A stretch of 64,000 bases of DNA from Talinum fruticosum (GCA_021018815.1 JAITYX010000009.1:3536501-3600500); one strand, 5' to 3'. Positions 22,216-35,551 are shown, numbered from the stretch's first letter. Program-made: numbers and translations. The notes: generated by a model from the letters alone, not told the origin.

Positions 22216-22843
22216 TTGAACATAGTTCATTTATTAAGAGGGTGAAACTTGAAAATTTGAGTATTTTATTCTTATGATCTGTTTGCATTAGGCATCGCGC
22301 ATTTAGCAACCTTTGAACATAGTTTAAATACCATTTTGGACCTTTAGGAAAAGTTTATTCTACCCCCTATTTACCCTTCCGGAGTGAGGCTCCCACTCGA
22401 ATCCTAAGTGGTCCCAACTAGGCTTTATTACCCAAGGAAACAAGTACCTCTTCCTTCGTAGCACGCTCTCTTGGGTCAAACCGTTTGGTTCACCGAGAGG
22501 CACCGAGGATTCTGGCCTTTTCTCCTACCGTGCCCCACACGGAGGACCAAATTCTCGGACTATGAGTCACCATGTATCCTACCGGATATACCTCTTTTGA
22601 CCATAGAACCTTTTGACTATTAGGTGGTCCCTTTGACTTCATTTGCATGCTTGAATGAGTGTGTGTGTTTTAAATTTAGTCCTTGACTTGTAAGCCTTTA
22701 GGAATAGGTGAAAAGTGCTGATTAGCCCTTGCATGGGTAAAAATAAAACACTTTAATAAATTTCCGAGAGTCGGTCCATTATGTGCATTTATCCAAAAGT
22801 CACCTCCACCTAACTTGTCTCCTCCGGATAGTCCCAAACATGA
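22216..22843 (+). other. Leader of gypsy element 2
   Basis: Matches 2960-3505 of element 1 and then jumps to the equivalent of 11510, so it lacks the tandem array. The primer binding site is not recognisable: after GGTTCCT the sequence goes to TTGAACATAG. No gene. Confidence 0.5.
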
Positions 22844-23960
22844 ATCCCCTAAGCGTGAATCCAAACCTTAGCCTCGATCCACGTGTAGATCGGATAGAAC
22901 AGATGTTAAGGGAGTCATCCATGTTCAGTAATCATTACTTTGATCACAAGGGATTCACTTCAATCCCTAAGGGTAAACTACCTCCAAAGTTTACCATGCT
23001 TGATATTAAGGTCAAAGGTTTTGAGAATCCCTATCATCACGTATGCAACTTCTTAGGAGCAATGACTCTTAAGAACATTATCGAAGACACTCACCACATC
23101 ATCTTCCCTGGAATTTCGACACCGATGTAATGAAGTGGTACAATGCGGTTGACCCCATTAAGGTCGCCAATTGGATTGATCCGTGCAAGGAGTTCCTACA
23201 TCAATACTCCTATAACACCGATATGCCTATTACTCCGAGAGACTTAGAGTTAATCAAGCAAGGTGAGAAGGAGAGCTTCACATACTTTCTTGCCGGATGG
23301 AGAGCAAAGGCTGGCCGCATGATTGATTGAACCTCCGAGATGGACTAAGTTAGGATTATCGTGCAGCCCGATTACAATCAGCACCTCAAATTCCTTCCCA
23401 CGATGAATTTTTCAACCCTTAGAGATGCTGGTTTGCTGATAGAAGAAGAGTTGTCTACCGCGACCACGAAAGTCGCGACCGGGTATAGAGGTAATTATCA
23501 TTCTAAAGATAAGAAAACCTCCAATATAGGCAATACTAGTAGGGGTGCAGATGTCAATGCCCTTAATAGGTATAATGACTACACTCCTATTGATACTACC
23601 TACACTAAAGCACTTGACCGTCTCTTAGAAAAGGGAAAAATAGAATTTCGCCCGTTAGAAAAGAATTAGAAACCGCGAAACAGATCCAAAACCGAGATGC
23701 GGGAAAATTTTGTAAATACCATTGTACACGAGGACACGATATGAACAAGTGTTGGACATTTGAGAACAAAATAGAAAGCATGTTTCAAAATGGCCAACTC
23801 CCTTTACTTAAGGCTGCGCAAAACCAAACAATAATAAAAATCCTTTTAGTGGCACCTTAGCCGTTTTCACCGAACCATTCCGGTAAGTGGGACCCGTATG
23901 TTTTTATCCAAGATGTTGACGAGTCTAAACCGCTTCTTAGCTTACCTCCCTTAGACCCGT
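22844..23960 (+). pseudogene. Gypsy gag of element 2, broken
   Basis: The capsid region includes LSLDPRVDRIEQMLRESSMF, MKWYNAVDPIKVANWIDP and RDLELIKQGEKESFTYFL (23130-23330), then LKFLPTMNFSTLRDAG (23380-23440). A zinc knuckle with KYHCTRGHDMNKCW lies near 23715-23755. The frame shifts at about 23109, where CCTGG stands in place of the CCTTGG of element 1, and it meets stops near 23328 and 23667. Role: the particle capsid protein. Confidence 0.7.
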
Positions 23961-24289
23961 AAGTCCAAGGGCTATGGGTAAGTGATGAAGAAGATGTCTA
24001 CGAAATGAGAAGTAACACCGATGACAATAATGACGACTTACGGGGCACACCACCTTAGAAGAAGAAGACTTTTGGGGAAAAATGAAAGTCCTACAGTCCA
24101 ATTCCATACTAGATCTGGACAACACCATGCACCCCGGGTCCGTAAAAGACTCGGGAATCCCCAAAAGAGCCTCGAAGTTATAAAAGAAGAAGACCCAATC
24201 CTTAAACAACTACAGGAATTAAAAAGCCGATATCTCAATCTGCAATTAATATCTACTTCCCGAAACATAGACAGGCTTTGATTGATGTA

Positions 24290-25424
24290 CTTAGTAAGAT
24301 CGAGGTCTCTCCTAAAACTACGCTAGAGGAAGTGGTAGGATTGGTTAACGAGTGGGGATGGAACTATTACCTTTGATCAAAAGGATCTCCCGTAAGAAGG
24401 CGTTGCACACAACAATGCCCTTTACTTAACCATAACTTTCATCAACAAGTTGGTTCCCCTAACCTTAGTAGATAATGGATCAGCACTAAATGTGTCCCTG
24501 GAGAACTGCTAGAAGGTTAGGAATTAAGGAGCAACAACTCTCTAAACAGATCGTCCATCTTCGAGCTTACGAAAATTCTAAAAGAACAAGTCTTAGGAAC
24601 AGTGACCTTGCCAATTAATATAGGGCCAGTAGAAAGGAACATCAAATTCCAAGTCCTAGATATCCCAGCTACCTTCAATTTACTTCAAGGATGCCCTTGG
24701 TTACATGATCATCGAGCGGTGCCCTCTACACTCGTATTAGTAAGTTAAGATGATCATCAAAGGTCAACTTATAACCGTCAACGGGGATAGTCTTTATGCT
24801 ACTATTACTTTTAAAGAATCCATAGTTGAGATCGAGCACGATGCCAATAATGAGGAACTGTATGGATTCAAGACTCTCGCTGCCTTTTAAAGGGATGAAG
24901 CACTTCTTAACTTCAGTCCTTATGGTAACCTTAGTGTCCATTCGATGCCTAGGAAGAAGGGGTATTTTCCAGGTCTTGCTCGCAAGACGAAGGGCATACC
25001 ACCATAATTTTCCATCCCTTGAACCCACTAACAAGTACAACTTCGGGCTAGGTTATCAACTTACTACTAAGGAAATAGCCCAAGCTAAGTGGGAAGTTTA
25101 AACTAAGAGGACCGCACCGCACACGATCCGCTCTATCAAGCCCTTTCCTTGTACTCTGAACCGGAAGTTCCTAAAAGAAGAAGATGACTTCCCTTATTAT
25201 TATGGTTTTCTTGAGCCTTACTATATCAAGGAAAAGGGCATCCTGGTACGTGGTTTGGAGATTTTCAGTGATCTGTTATATTATGGAGAAGGAGGCACCC
25301 TACCTCTTTGAAGAGGGATAGTCCACACCAAACTGGACCAATTTTGATGGGATAATCTTTTTGGTCTTCTGTTCGGATAAGAGAGTAACCTAAAAGGGAA
25401 TTTGGTCTTGATACTATCATGAGT
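24290..25424 (+). pseudogene. Gypsy protease and linker of element 2, broken
   Basis: Retropepsin motif LVDNGSALNV near 24460-24490 (aspartate of the DxG/S type), then a block ending FNLLQGCPWLHDH and the linker GLGYQLTTKEIAQAKWEV ending at 25101. From 25102 to 25424 the linker continues in changing frames. The protease would cut the polyprotein. Confidence 0.65.
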
Positions 25425-25979
25425 CTGTGTTGCACTCGGCAATTCAATCCATCCGATTCATCATTGACGTTGATAGTGAAGGGTCCAAGCATGTCACTTG
25501 GATTGATGTAAAGGAGGGCCAGGAATTTGTTGTCAATCTAAGAGCGCATCCTCTTTCTAAGTCTAGCACTAGGGCTTTTATTTCTCCTTTTGTTATTTCT
25601 AATTCTTTTACTAATTCTGTCACTTCTAGTTCCGTATCTTCGCTTTTGAGTTTGATGTACTTGTTCCTTTATTCTATAAAGTGAACCTTTCCGCTCACTC
25701 TTTGCCTTGTCTTTCTTTCAACTGTTTTGCCTCTAATGATGAACAAGAAATCTCTAAAGAACTAATAAAAGATATGGAAGATCATAAAAATCACTCACCA
25801 ATAATAGAGGAAACAAGTAACAATCAATCTAGGGTTAGTTGATTAACCCCAAGAAGTTAAGATAAGAAGAACATTAGATCCAGAAGAGTAGAAGCAATTT
25901 ACTTTGCTTCTTACAGAGTTCATAGATGTCTTTGCATGATCCTACAAAGACATGCCGGTATAGATCCGAGTATAGCGGA

Positions 25980-27200
25980 ACATAAAATTACACTTTACGA
26001 AGATGCTAAGTCGGTTAAGCGAAGGCGAGGAGGATAAAACTTAAGTGGGCCTTAAAGATTAAGGAAGAGGTCCGAAGTAGTTAGATGCTCGGGTTCATCA
26101 AGGTAGTTCACTATCCTCGGTGGGTAGCAAATATAGTACTAGTTTCGAAGAAAGACAAGCGAGGTTTGTATGTGTGTCGACTTCGGAGATCTAAATAAAG
26201 TCGGTCCCAAAGAAGATTTATCGCTACCTCATATCGACATCCTTATAGATAACATAACATGTTAGGCTTTGCTTTCGTTCATGGACGGCTACGCTGGGTA
26301 TAATCAGGTGAAGATGGTTGAAGAGGATATGGAAAAGACGACCTTCATCACTCAATGAGGGACATACTCGTAATGTGGTTATGCCATTTGGGCTCAAGAA
26401 AGTCGGTGCAAGCATACCCGAGGACAACATGATCCACAAAGAAGCTGAAGTTTATATGGATGACATGTTCATAAAGTCCAAAGATAGGGTAGGGTATCTA
26501 CCCAGCCCTAAGGAAATTCTTCCGGAGACTTAGGAAATACAACATATGCCTTAACCCTCAAAAGTGTGCCTTTGGAGTAACCTCGAGCAAACTGTTAGGT
26601 TATGTTGTCGATCTTAGAGGAATTAAAGTTGATCCATCCAAGATCAAAGCCATTTAGGAGATCTCTCCACCAAGCACGTAAAAAGAGATAAGGGGTTTCC
26701 TAGGACGTTTACAGTACATCGGTTGTTTCATATCAAAATTAACTGGTATGTGAACCTATTTTCAAGAAGTTGAAGAAAAGATATAAGCCCATTTGGGATG
26801 CCGAGTGCCAACAAGCATTTGAGAAGGTTAATGAATACCTAGCTAATCCTCCCATGCTAGTTCCACCCCAACTAGGGAAACCTTTGCTTATGTATCTCAC
26901 CACAACGGAAAAGGCTATGGGAGCCATGCTAGCTCAGTGAGACAGAGAGAAGAGTACGCAATTTACTACCTAAATAAGAAGTTCCTAGATTATGAGACTA
27001 GAAACATGCCATTAGAGAAGACATCATTGGCACTTGTCCAGGCTATTAAGAAGCTCAGGCATTACATGTTAGCCTACACGATACATGTGGTGGCACCTAT
27101 GGATCCTATTAAGTACATACTTGAGCAACCAACTATCAGTAGCAAGATAGTGAGTTGGACTGTCATCGTTGTTAGAATTTGAATTCAAGTTTGTCCCTAA
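25980..27200 (+). pseudogene. Gypsy reverse transcriptase and RNase H of element 2, broken
   Basis: RT pieces in order: GFIKVVHYPRWVANIVLVSKK (26090-26155), LSFMDGYAGYNQVKM (26270-26315), MPFGLKKVGAS (26380-26412), and the catalytic EVYMDDMFIKSKDR (26447-26490, YMDD-type). The connected RNase H follows, with YYLNKKFLDYETRNMPLEKT and LALVQAIKKLRHYMLAYTI (26960-27085). Stops and shifts lie throughout. Role: copying RNA to DNA and removing the RNA strand. Confidence 0.75.
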
Positions 27201-27299
27201 AAAAGTGATTAAAGGGAGGATAGTGTCAAAATTGTTAGCTGATATACCGTGCACTGAATCGCAACCCGAACACCTTGACTTTCCGGATGAAGATATCTT

Positions 27300-27570
27300 A
27301 TAAGTAGAGGTGGATGTTTGGACAATGTACTTTGACGACTCTTCCAACCGGAAGGGCTTCGGAGTAGGGATTCTTCTAGTCTCATCGAAGGGAACACATA
27401 CTCCCATTTCAATCAAACTGGACTTCGAAATCATCAACAATGCCGCAGAGTACGAAGCTGCATCACGGGACTTGAAGCTGCTCTAAAGATTGGGGTCAAG
27501 AACATCGGGGTTTTCTCGTTACTCAAGTTGATCATTAATTAGATTTCACAAAGGTGGAAGGTACACGGTG
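27300..27570 (+). pseudogene. Second RNase H domain of gypsy element 2, broken
   Basis: WTMYFDDSSNRKGFGVGILL (27318-27377) starts a second RNase H fold, with the first acidic residue in YFDDSS, followed by INNAAEYEA (27433-27460) carrying the next acidic position. A second RNase H between the RT-RNase H and integrase is a known mark of Tat-lineage elements. Confidence 0.7.
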
Positions 27571-27839
27571 AAGCCTTGGTACCTTACCAAGCATGTCCGA
27601 TATAATTATCCAAACGCTTTGAGAACATCTCTTTCACCTACCTTCCTAGGGATGATAACCAATTCGTGGATGCATTAGCTAAGTTAGCATCCATGATCAA
27701 TATCCCTATCGGCATTCATTCAATGCCCATGCACATAGAACGACAAAGTCACCCCGCACACGTTTGCATATTAGAAGTGTCTCATACTGACCACACTAGT
27801 TAGAATCATGACATCTATCAATACCTAGATAAGCAAGAA

Positions 27840-29043
27840 TACCCCTTGGACTCCATACCTAGAGCCCAACGAGCCATCAGGATGTTGGCTGCCCAATTTT
27901 TCATAAATCAAGGGCAGCTATACAAGAAAACCAACTCGGGATTAACTTACTTTGTGTCAACCAAAATGAAGCAAAGCGCATCATGGATAAGATTCATGGC
28001 GGGGAGTGTGGGCCTCATATGAATGGTAAGATGTTGGTCTAGAAGATTAAGAGACTTGGATATTACTGGTCGACCATGGTCGTAGACTGTCATGAGTTTG
28101 TTAGAAGGTGCCATAAATGTCGGTGTATGCAAATTTACAACCCCAACCGCCGTCATTCCTCATAACACTAGCCTCACCCCGGCCATTCTCGGTTTGGGGA
28201 ATAGATATTATTGGCAAGGTGACCCCTAAAGGAACAGGTGGTCATGAATTCATGTTAGTAGCAATTGACTACTTCACAAAATAGGTAAAGGCGGCCTCTT
28301 ATGTAACTTTCACGTCGAAACAGGTAGCCAAGTTTATTACCGGAATATCATTTGTTGTTATGGGGTGCCCCACGAGCTAATTGGTGACCATGGTAGTCAT
28401 TTTAAGAAGGAGGTAGTAGATTTGCTTGGACAAGTGCAAGATTTAATACCATAAATTTTCCCTCTATCGTCCTCAAATCTACAGAAGCGGTTGAAGCCGA
28501 TAATAAAAGTTTTGCAAAATAGTGGACAAGATGGCGAGTTACTTAGAAGGATTGACTTGACAAGCTACCTTTTGCTTTGTGGGGTTATCGAACATCTATT
28601 AGAATCTCTACAGGAGCAACACCTTACTCCCTAGTTTATGGCATGGAAGTAGTCCTTCCAATAGAAATTGTCATTCCATCATTAAGGATAATTGCTGAAA
28701 GCCGATTCAAGAAGCGAGAATGGGCTAGAGCATGTTATGAAGAGTTAGGACTATTGGATAAGAGATGCCTCAACGCCCTGCACAATGTCCAACTATACCA
28801 AGCGCGTATATCCATGGCGTTTAATAAGAAAGTTAAGCCTCAAAATCTGCAAATTGGAGATTTAGTCCTTAAGGAAATAAGGGTGCCAATTCAAGACCCA
28901 TGAGGGAAATTTAAACCCAATTGGCAAGGCCCGTTTATACTTAGTCAAATCTTACCCGCGGGGTGGTGAAATTAATCGATTTGGATGGAGAAGAAATTTT
29001 CCGAGTACACAAATTTGCATCGGTTGAATAAGTATTATGTCTA
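27840..29043 (+). pseudogene. Gypsy integrase of element 2, broken
   Basis: A zinc-binding region is visible near 27985-28125 (GECGPHMNGKML, then VRRCHKCRCMQIYN), then the catalytic core: GIDIIGKVTPKGTGGHEFM and AIDYFTK (28200-28285), and HELIGDHGSHFKKEVVD (28370-28420). A long intact stretch 28577-28903 covers the C-terminal part, starting MWGYRTSIRISTGATPYSLV and ending GDLVLKEIRVPIQDP. The end LHRLNKYYV stops at 29043. No chromodomain is seen, as expected for Tat. Confidence 0.75.
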
Positions 29044-29569
29044 ACACGACCCTAGATAGTAGGCCGAGCCCGGCCCAATTAGGCCATGCCATGGTAGGCG
29101 CTAGCCACCATCCGGACAACGGTGGGCTGGTCGGGTCAAGATATCACTTTTTAACTCTGTAATTTATTGTTGACTGTCTAATTGGATGGTTCCGTTATTT
29201 ATTTCTTGGATAGACCAATTAGGCGGTCCGTTTGTGTATTTTTATTATTTTAAGGGTGGTCCAATTAGGCGATCTAATTTATTTTTACCTCTAGGTGAGC
29301 GATAAAATGTAAAAATATAGCATAATAATTACTTTTATTTAATAACGAGTAAGCCTACTACTTACTCGAATACACGACTAATAAAAGAGAAATCATTGCA
29401 AGCACACTACTTGTATAACAATAATAAATTTGTTCTTAAGTACAAAACTAAACTCCTTTTTTATTCTATCCTAAGCTCTATCTAAAAGATCTAAACTCAA
29501 CTTCATAATCCCGGGTGCGTTCCTTTAGTTCCTTAATTCTTCAGGCCCCCTCTCTTCAACTCCTTTGCC
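29044..29569. other. Spacer between pol and antisense gene 2 in element 2
   Basis: A non-coding spacer shared with 14100-14514. It lies between two convergent genes, so poly(A) signals for both might be expected. I cannot single out one. Confidence 0.4.
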
Positions 29570-31024
29570 TTAAGTTTCTCTTCCACGGACACCTTCAACC
29601 ACTTGAGGGTTTATTTCGCGAATTTGGAGAGGGGCGGCAGTAGGGACAACTTCTTCAGGATTCGTTTCTCCGACTCTCGGCGCCTTACGTCATTGGGGAT
29701 CCACTTCTATTATCCACTCTATATAATAGGAAGAAACGAAGTATTGGGTTTGCTCGGAGGTGTTAACAACTTTGGCAAGTTCGTTCGGTATTCGGGCTAC
29801 GATTTTGTCCGGTTAGAATTACCAAACCCTTTGAATAATTCAAAGGTAGCGAGGCCGAATGCAGTCCAACAAGGGAATCATTTGCTCTCTTCCCATATAC
29901 CGCAACACACGGTCGGGGAAGTAGTAGGTACTTGCTTTCTAGGCCCAGCAGGCATATAAAAGGGCACTGCGAGGTATGAGTCTTGAATTGGGACACCTTC
30001 CAATGCACAACGTACCAAGCTATATTGTTCTCGTGATTCCTGAGGTACTCCCACCAAGAAGCCGGGTGATCGGCTACCACCTCTTCTTGTTTTTGTTGGC
30101 GAAGTGTACTTGCTAAGTACGCATCAATTTTCGAAGGAGCTCGAATTAGCTTTAGGTGCTCAATTAACCGGATCTATACATCACGAGATGCAAAATCAAA
30201 ATAAATGTCCTGCACGATCGAAGTCCAATCTTTTAGACCTAGCAAGAGCAAAATAAAAAAAACAAAACAGAGGCGAGAAAAATGAAAAGAATAAAAAATC
30301 AAGACTTTCAACGTAAGCCGGGCCGCGTTTGCCTTGGCGGCACCGGACTGTCGCCCTATGGTTGGCGCCGCCGACCGGCTTACTGCTGTTTGGTCTCGTC
30401 GGCAGTTCTTTGCTTCCTTGCAACAACGAGGGGCTCCGGAGAAGTCTTCCTCAGAATTTGCTTCAACCCAATCTAAGCCTATGATTGTCTCGAAGCAACT
30501 ATTAGGGGAGTTAGAGAACAATAATTCTCTAATTGTTCAACTAAACTTAGTAGTGCCACGGGTGCCATGTCCCCGTGAACTACGGACAGGTGATAATGGC
30601 CCACCGCCTCGGGATAATGATTGCTTCAGAATAGGCATATATGTGCCGATAATGTTTCATCAGGTTGGTTAGATTTACTCGATTCTTAATAAGAATCCAC
30701 CCTAGATTCTTATTGCTAAGTTTGAACAGGTATTTGTAAGTCTCGTAGAGGTTTTTCGACAATTTGGGTAAAACTAGTTTTGTACGCTTATAACTCGCCT
30801 AGTATGGCATCAAATTCTTCAAGTAGGGGCACCGTTCCTTATCCCCAAACCTAAACACGTGATGGTGAGGGTCCTAAAAGGCCGCAACAGCCCTTAAGAA
30901 AGTTCGGTAGACCTTCACTTAGCGAATGCTCGAATAGGATATTTAGCCCATAATTTAATAACCCAAATCTGTCCGTGTTGCTCATCTCATGCATCCACCG
31001 GGTTAGCTCACTTGTGAAATTCAT
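29570..31024 (-). pseudogene. Antisense gene 2 of gypsy element 2 (DUF7745-like), intronless, broken
   Basis: Minus strand: an ATG at 31024-31022 (MNFTSELTRWMHEMSNTD), an AFWDP block near 30895-30870, ETYKYLFKLSNKNLGWIL (30750-30690), a QRPN-rich middle, HPASWWEYLRNHENNIAWYV (30065-30000), and a C-terminus PTAAPLQIREINPQVV ending at the stop 29572-29570. The span of 1,455 bases equals 485 codons, with a few shifts. The same start, FWDP block and end occur in element 1. A TATA box lies about 100 bases upstream of the ATG. It resembles DUF7745-type proteins of plant repeats; the role is unknown. Confidence 0.6.
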
Positions 31025-31122
31025 ATCTTTTGGAAGGAAGTAGAAGACACAGAATGCTCTTAGTTTGTTTTGCGGAAGATTTTTGCGTTAGGCACCTTTT
31101 TTTTAAGCATCGGCATGAATCC

Positions 31123-31130
31123 TATTTATA
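31123..31130 (-). promoter_or_regulatory. TATA box of antisense gene 2
   Basis: Minus-strand CTCCTATAAATAGGATTC with TATAAATA at 31130-31123, about 100 bases before the ATG at 31024, a good distance for a short-leader plant gene. Confidence 0.6.
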
Positions 31131-31598
31131 GGAGCTTTACGGAGCTTTTACAATCCTACTACACCTCCACCACTTGCATACTTTGCTAGCACCACTGGAT
31201 TTCGCGGGTGGCGGGCATCGAACACCGCCGTGGTTAGGCCGGTTTTACGGTTTTCTTCGACCCGAGCACTCCTTGGACCTTATTATTTTCTACCCTAGTC
31301 CATTGCATGCAACCCATTTTGATATTTTGGACCACACACTTGAGATTTTCCTATTTTCTTTTTATTATTTTCTTTTGGGGAAATGGGGGCTAGTGCAATT
31401 TTTTTCGTTTTGTCTTTGTATTTTTCCCTAAGTTTTTGTACATCATATTAAATAAAAGAATGCATTTCTTAGAACTGAGTCATCTTGCATTTGATCCCAT
31501 TGCATAAGAGTTATCATTACAAAGCAAATATTAAATAAACAAAAAACACCCTATAAGGGACTCCCTAATCATCAACGACGGAAACGGCAAGGAATCCT
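31131..31598. other. Spacer between antisense genes 1 and 2
   Basis: Holds the 3' untranslated part of antisense gene 1 and the upstream promoter region of gene 2. It matches 18900-19260 of element 1. No coding frame is supported. Confidence 0.4.
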
Positions 31599-32779
31599 CT
31601 AATCATCGCCATCGGAATCGTCGTTAAAGATATAGTTCCTGAAGTCCTCTAAGACAGATGTGGAGAACCGACCACCTTCATCACCTTGATAAGATTCCCC
31701 TCCATGGTCCTAAGATTATGAAGCTTCATGGGTGTGCCCATTGTACAAAGACCGAGGGAAATAAAGAGGATTTCCGTGACAATCAAAAGCCTACAGGGGT
31801 AAGATGTCTAAGCTCTCCTCTCGAAAATCTAGGCCTTGCGCCGGAAGTACTAGGCCCGAAGTGCTAAAGCTGCCTCGGAAGCACTCCGATGGTGCGCATG
31901 CCATGAAGAACATCGTGAAGAACCTTACCTAGCAGTACTATTAGAAGGTGTTTGTTGATTGGATGGATGTGTTTGTGCCTCGGGTCCACTCGGAAGACTC
32001 CGGAGGGACGTGCTCTAGATTGACGCCTCTTCAAGAATGAAAGAGCAATTAGCATACTCACTAAAAGCTTAATAAAATCAGCACTCCACTAATTTGGATC
32101 TTACCTAGAAGGTTGGGAAGGATTGCCCAAGTAAGGAAGTTTTGAATTCCCGGAGAGCAGATTGAAGATTAATGGACATAGTCCGAGATTGTTCTCGGTC
32201 ATACTATAAAAAGTAATTCTATAATGTTAGCTAAACATACTTTTAGCATAAAACTAAAAGTGAAGAGCATGAAACTCTTACCCCTCGCCAATTCCTAGGG
32301 AAAGGATGTCCAATACATTCTTCCTCCGGGATTTCGGGAATTCTTACGTATTGAGGAGGTCCCCAGGTAGAGCAACATCCATATCAAGGTTTGGAAGATG
32401 GATGTCCGTCGGTGTGAGTTGCCGAAAGATGAGGTTAATTTCCACGCAAGAAATTCAGCTATGATAAGAAAAGAGTTGAGAACTCATCGGTTGAGTCACA
32501 ATCCACGCCGCATGGTAAGCATAGGAAGTGTGAAAATTTAAGAATGAGGTATAAGGATACCCCACAACAGCGAGTCGCTTGCTCATTTGGAGGAAGGGAG
32601 TGAAGGTAGAACATGGTGCTGGGGTGGATCGACCGGAACAAGCGAGAGGACACGCGTTGACCCAGATTTGAGGTGTGACCCTTTCCCCAAGATACCAACA
32701 AAACCCAAAGGGAACTTCAAACAAGATTCTCCTCTCGCTCAATTACCGTGCAACAATGACACTTGGAGGTAGGGCTGAG

Positions 32780-32900
32780 CGGGACCGGGTACCGGTTGTT
32801 TTGGCCGGACCCGGTCCGGTCCCGGTTGCAACCGGGTCCAAAATCAGGACCCGGTCCGGGACCGGTTGGAACCGGTTCGGGACCGAGTACCGGTTGCTTG
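32780..32900. repeat. Left subterminal ACCGG/CCGGT-rich repeats of the hAT element
   Basis: Many copies of GGACCGG, ACCGGT and CCGGGT in both orientations within 120 bases. Clustered short subterminal motifs are typical transposase binding sites in hAT elements. Confidence 0.75.
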
Positions 32901-33368
32901 TCCCTTTTTTTTTTTTTTTTAGTTTTTCAATTATCATTTTTTTTTGTACTTTTTACAATTTTTTTGGTAAAATTTTAGCCAATAATTATCCTATATTTTA
33001 ACTATTTGATTTGCTTTAGAACCCTGTAACTATAACTAATAATCCAACATTAACACTAAAAATCCACATGCAAAACAAATTACAAGTTTAAATCTTAAAA
33101 ACATCATGAAAAAAACACATAAAAAAGTATCAAACAATCCAACATCAACAACGAAAAGAGAGAATCTCCGATCCACAACTTGTTGCCCAACTTGGTGCCC
33201 AAGCAGAAAAGAGTCTCTACTCAACTCTAGATTCTGTCAAAGTAAAACAAAAAATAAGAAAGAAGGTTTGAGTAAAAATACAAACTAACTGAAATGAGAG
33301 AAATATAATATGATTATGATGATAGCTTACCTAAGCAAAGGAAAATGAAATAACAGAGGAAGTCTTCA

Positions 33369-35551
33369 TCAATCGCTCATAATGTTATCAATTTCAGTGA
33401 TATCTCCATCGCCCAAATCTCAATATCAAATAAAAAGATAAGGTTAGAAATCATGATTTAACATATTATTATAAATATCAAAATCAGAATACATATAGTA
33501 ACATATGTTATATAATTACCTGCTTCATATTTCTCCACATCATCCATAAGTTGTTCAACATCAATACAAACTTTGGATGCCCTCAACCAATCTTGAGCAC
33601 AAATTAAAGTCTCTACAGTTTTGGGACCCAAACTACTACGAAACCGATCGAGCACCCTACCGGATGTACTAAATGCGGACTCACTTGACACGGTAGAAAC
33701 AGGCACAGCTAGAATATCCCTAGCCATCACAGCTAGCACCTTATAAGTGTCGGCATGTTTCTTCCACCACTTTAAGATATCAAAAGTGCCATCCACCTTT
33801 TCTCGAGGGGCATCTAGATACACATCCAACTCTGTTCTTTCAACTACCTCAACATCATCTTCCCCACCATCGTTCCATTGAGAATACAACTCCTTAAGAG
33901 TATCATTGTTCAAAGACATCTTTGAATGATCAACAGGAATGGGGGAAGAAGAACCATCAACATCATCATTTTCAATATTCATTGAAGAAGAATACGAAAC
34001 ATACAAGCTTTTAAGCACATTATGCAGACGATCATACACCTTATCCGCTTTTCCAAAGTCATTAGGAAAAAGTTTCCTAAAAGAGAACCTAACAAACTTC
34101 AATTTGTAGCGGGGATCAAACACAACAACAATTAAGACCATAAGATTAGTCTTTGCCCAATCTCCATAATAATCATCAAATTTCTTACGCATTGCCAAGG
34201 CCATCTCACGAAGATTAGGGCAAGAATCCTTCTCCCATTCTAACAAATTAGTAAGTATGCTCAACAAGTCATGAAAATGCAAATTTGCAGTAACATACAA
34301 AGTACCAGACATCCTCTTAGTAGCTTCATAAAATTGTTGCAAAAACTTTGCCAAAACTCGAGCATTTTCCCAATCCTTTTCGTTGGAACATTTTCACCAA
34401 GTTCATTCTCATAGTTGGAATCATCATTTTTAAACCTTTCAAAAGCCTTTTCAAATTTCAAAGCCATGCTCAACATAAGGAAAGTAGAGTTCCACCTTGT
34501 GCACACATCCAAACACAAAGACCCTTTACAAGGGACTTTCACAACTTTAGCACAAGAATCAAACAATGCAGATCTCCCGGGTGAACTCCTTATGTATCTA
34601 ATTGCAGTTCGAATGTTATGAATGGAACCCTTTACCCTTGCCAAACCATCCCTCACAACCAAATTTAAGACATGAGCTGCACATCTCATATGAAAAAATC
34701 ACCATTTAAAACAAGTTTCTCACCAAGATTATCCTTCAAATAACCAACTGCCACATTATTGGAACTAGCATTATCAACAGTCAAACAAGAAAGTTTGTCT
34801 TCAATACCCCGATCAATAACACAACTCTCCACAACCTTTCCAATCTCTTTGCCTTTATGACTATCCATCAACTTAAAACTTAAAATCCTCTTGTGCAAAT
34901 TCCACTCATCATCTATGAAATGTGCAATTAAACAAAGATAATTCAAGTTTTGGATTGAAGTCCAACAATCAGTTGTGAGGGCAATTCTAGATCTCAAACC
35001 TCCTAAAATACTTTTCAAGGCATCTCTCTCACAAATATAAAGCTTTTTACAATCTCTAGCAACAGTGAAGCGAGATGGAACATTGTTTGCAAATTGTGGG
35101 ACAGCAACACTAATAAACAACCTAAATCCTTCACGTTCAACCGATGCAAAAGACATTTCATCAATAATAACCATTTTTGCAACAGCAAGTCTAGTAGCCT
35201 CTAGGTCAAATGTCCAATTTGAGAGAGTAACACTCTCGGTTTGTGGATCTCTACATAAAGAAAGCTTTTTTGCTTTTTATCCACATTGAAAGGATACTTA
35301 GGACATGATTGTAAATGTTTTCTTAGAGTAGAGGTCCCATTATTAGGGTTGGCAGATAATACCTTGCCACAATACTTGCATTTAGCTTTCTCGATCTTTT
35401 TGGTTATTGGACTGATTATGTCTTCAAAATGATCCCAATATGGGGATTTCCTCTTGCCACCAACTTTCACACCCTGTTTCTTTGATTTGACTGTACCGTA
35501 AATTGCATCACTTTGGTCTTCCAAATTGATATGTTCTTCGATGTCGTCCAT
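33369..35551 (-). pseudogene. hAT transposase (RICESLEEPER-type, BED zinc finger), three single-base shifts
   Basis: An ATG at 35551. Order on the minus strand: BED zinc finger (35450-35280, CKYCGKVLSANPN...LRKHLQSC); core with TTDCWTSIQNLNYLCLIAHF and LTVDNASSNN (35000-34750); CAAHVLNLVVRDGL (34685-34640); CTRWNSTFLML (34510-34480); and the hAT C-terminal dimerisation domain, ILKWWKKHADTYKVLAVMARD to SSESAFSTSGRV (33795-33650). A terminal exon (33418-33369, DLGDGDITEIDNIMSD) joins across a 101-base intron (33519-33419, GT...AG) in phase. The frame shifts at runs of A or T at 35266-35271, 34693-34698 and 34377-34380; in each, one more base would continue the frame. Otherwise it is near complete. 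Confidence 0.85.

Noticed and set aside
27720..27780. Possible additional small gene between the second RNase H and integrase
   Set aside because: The text (SMPMHIERQSHPAHVCILE) fits the pol linker of gypsy elements and has no independent start.
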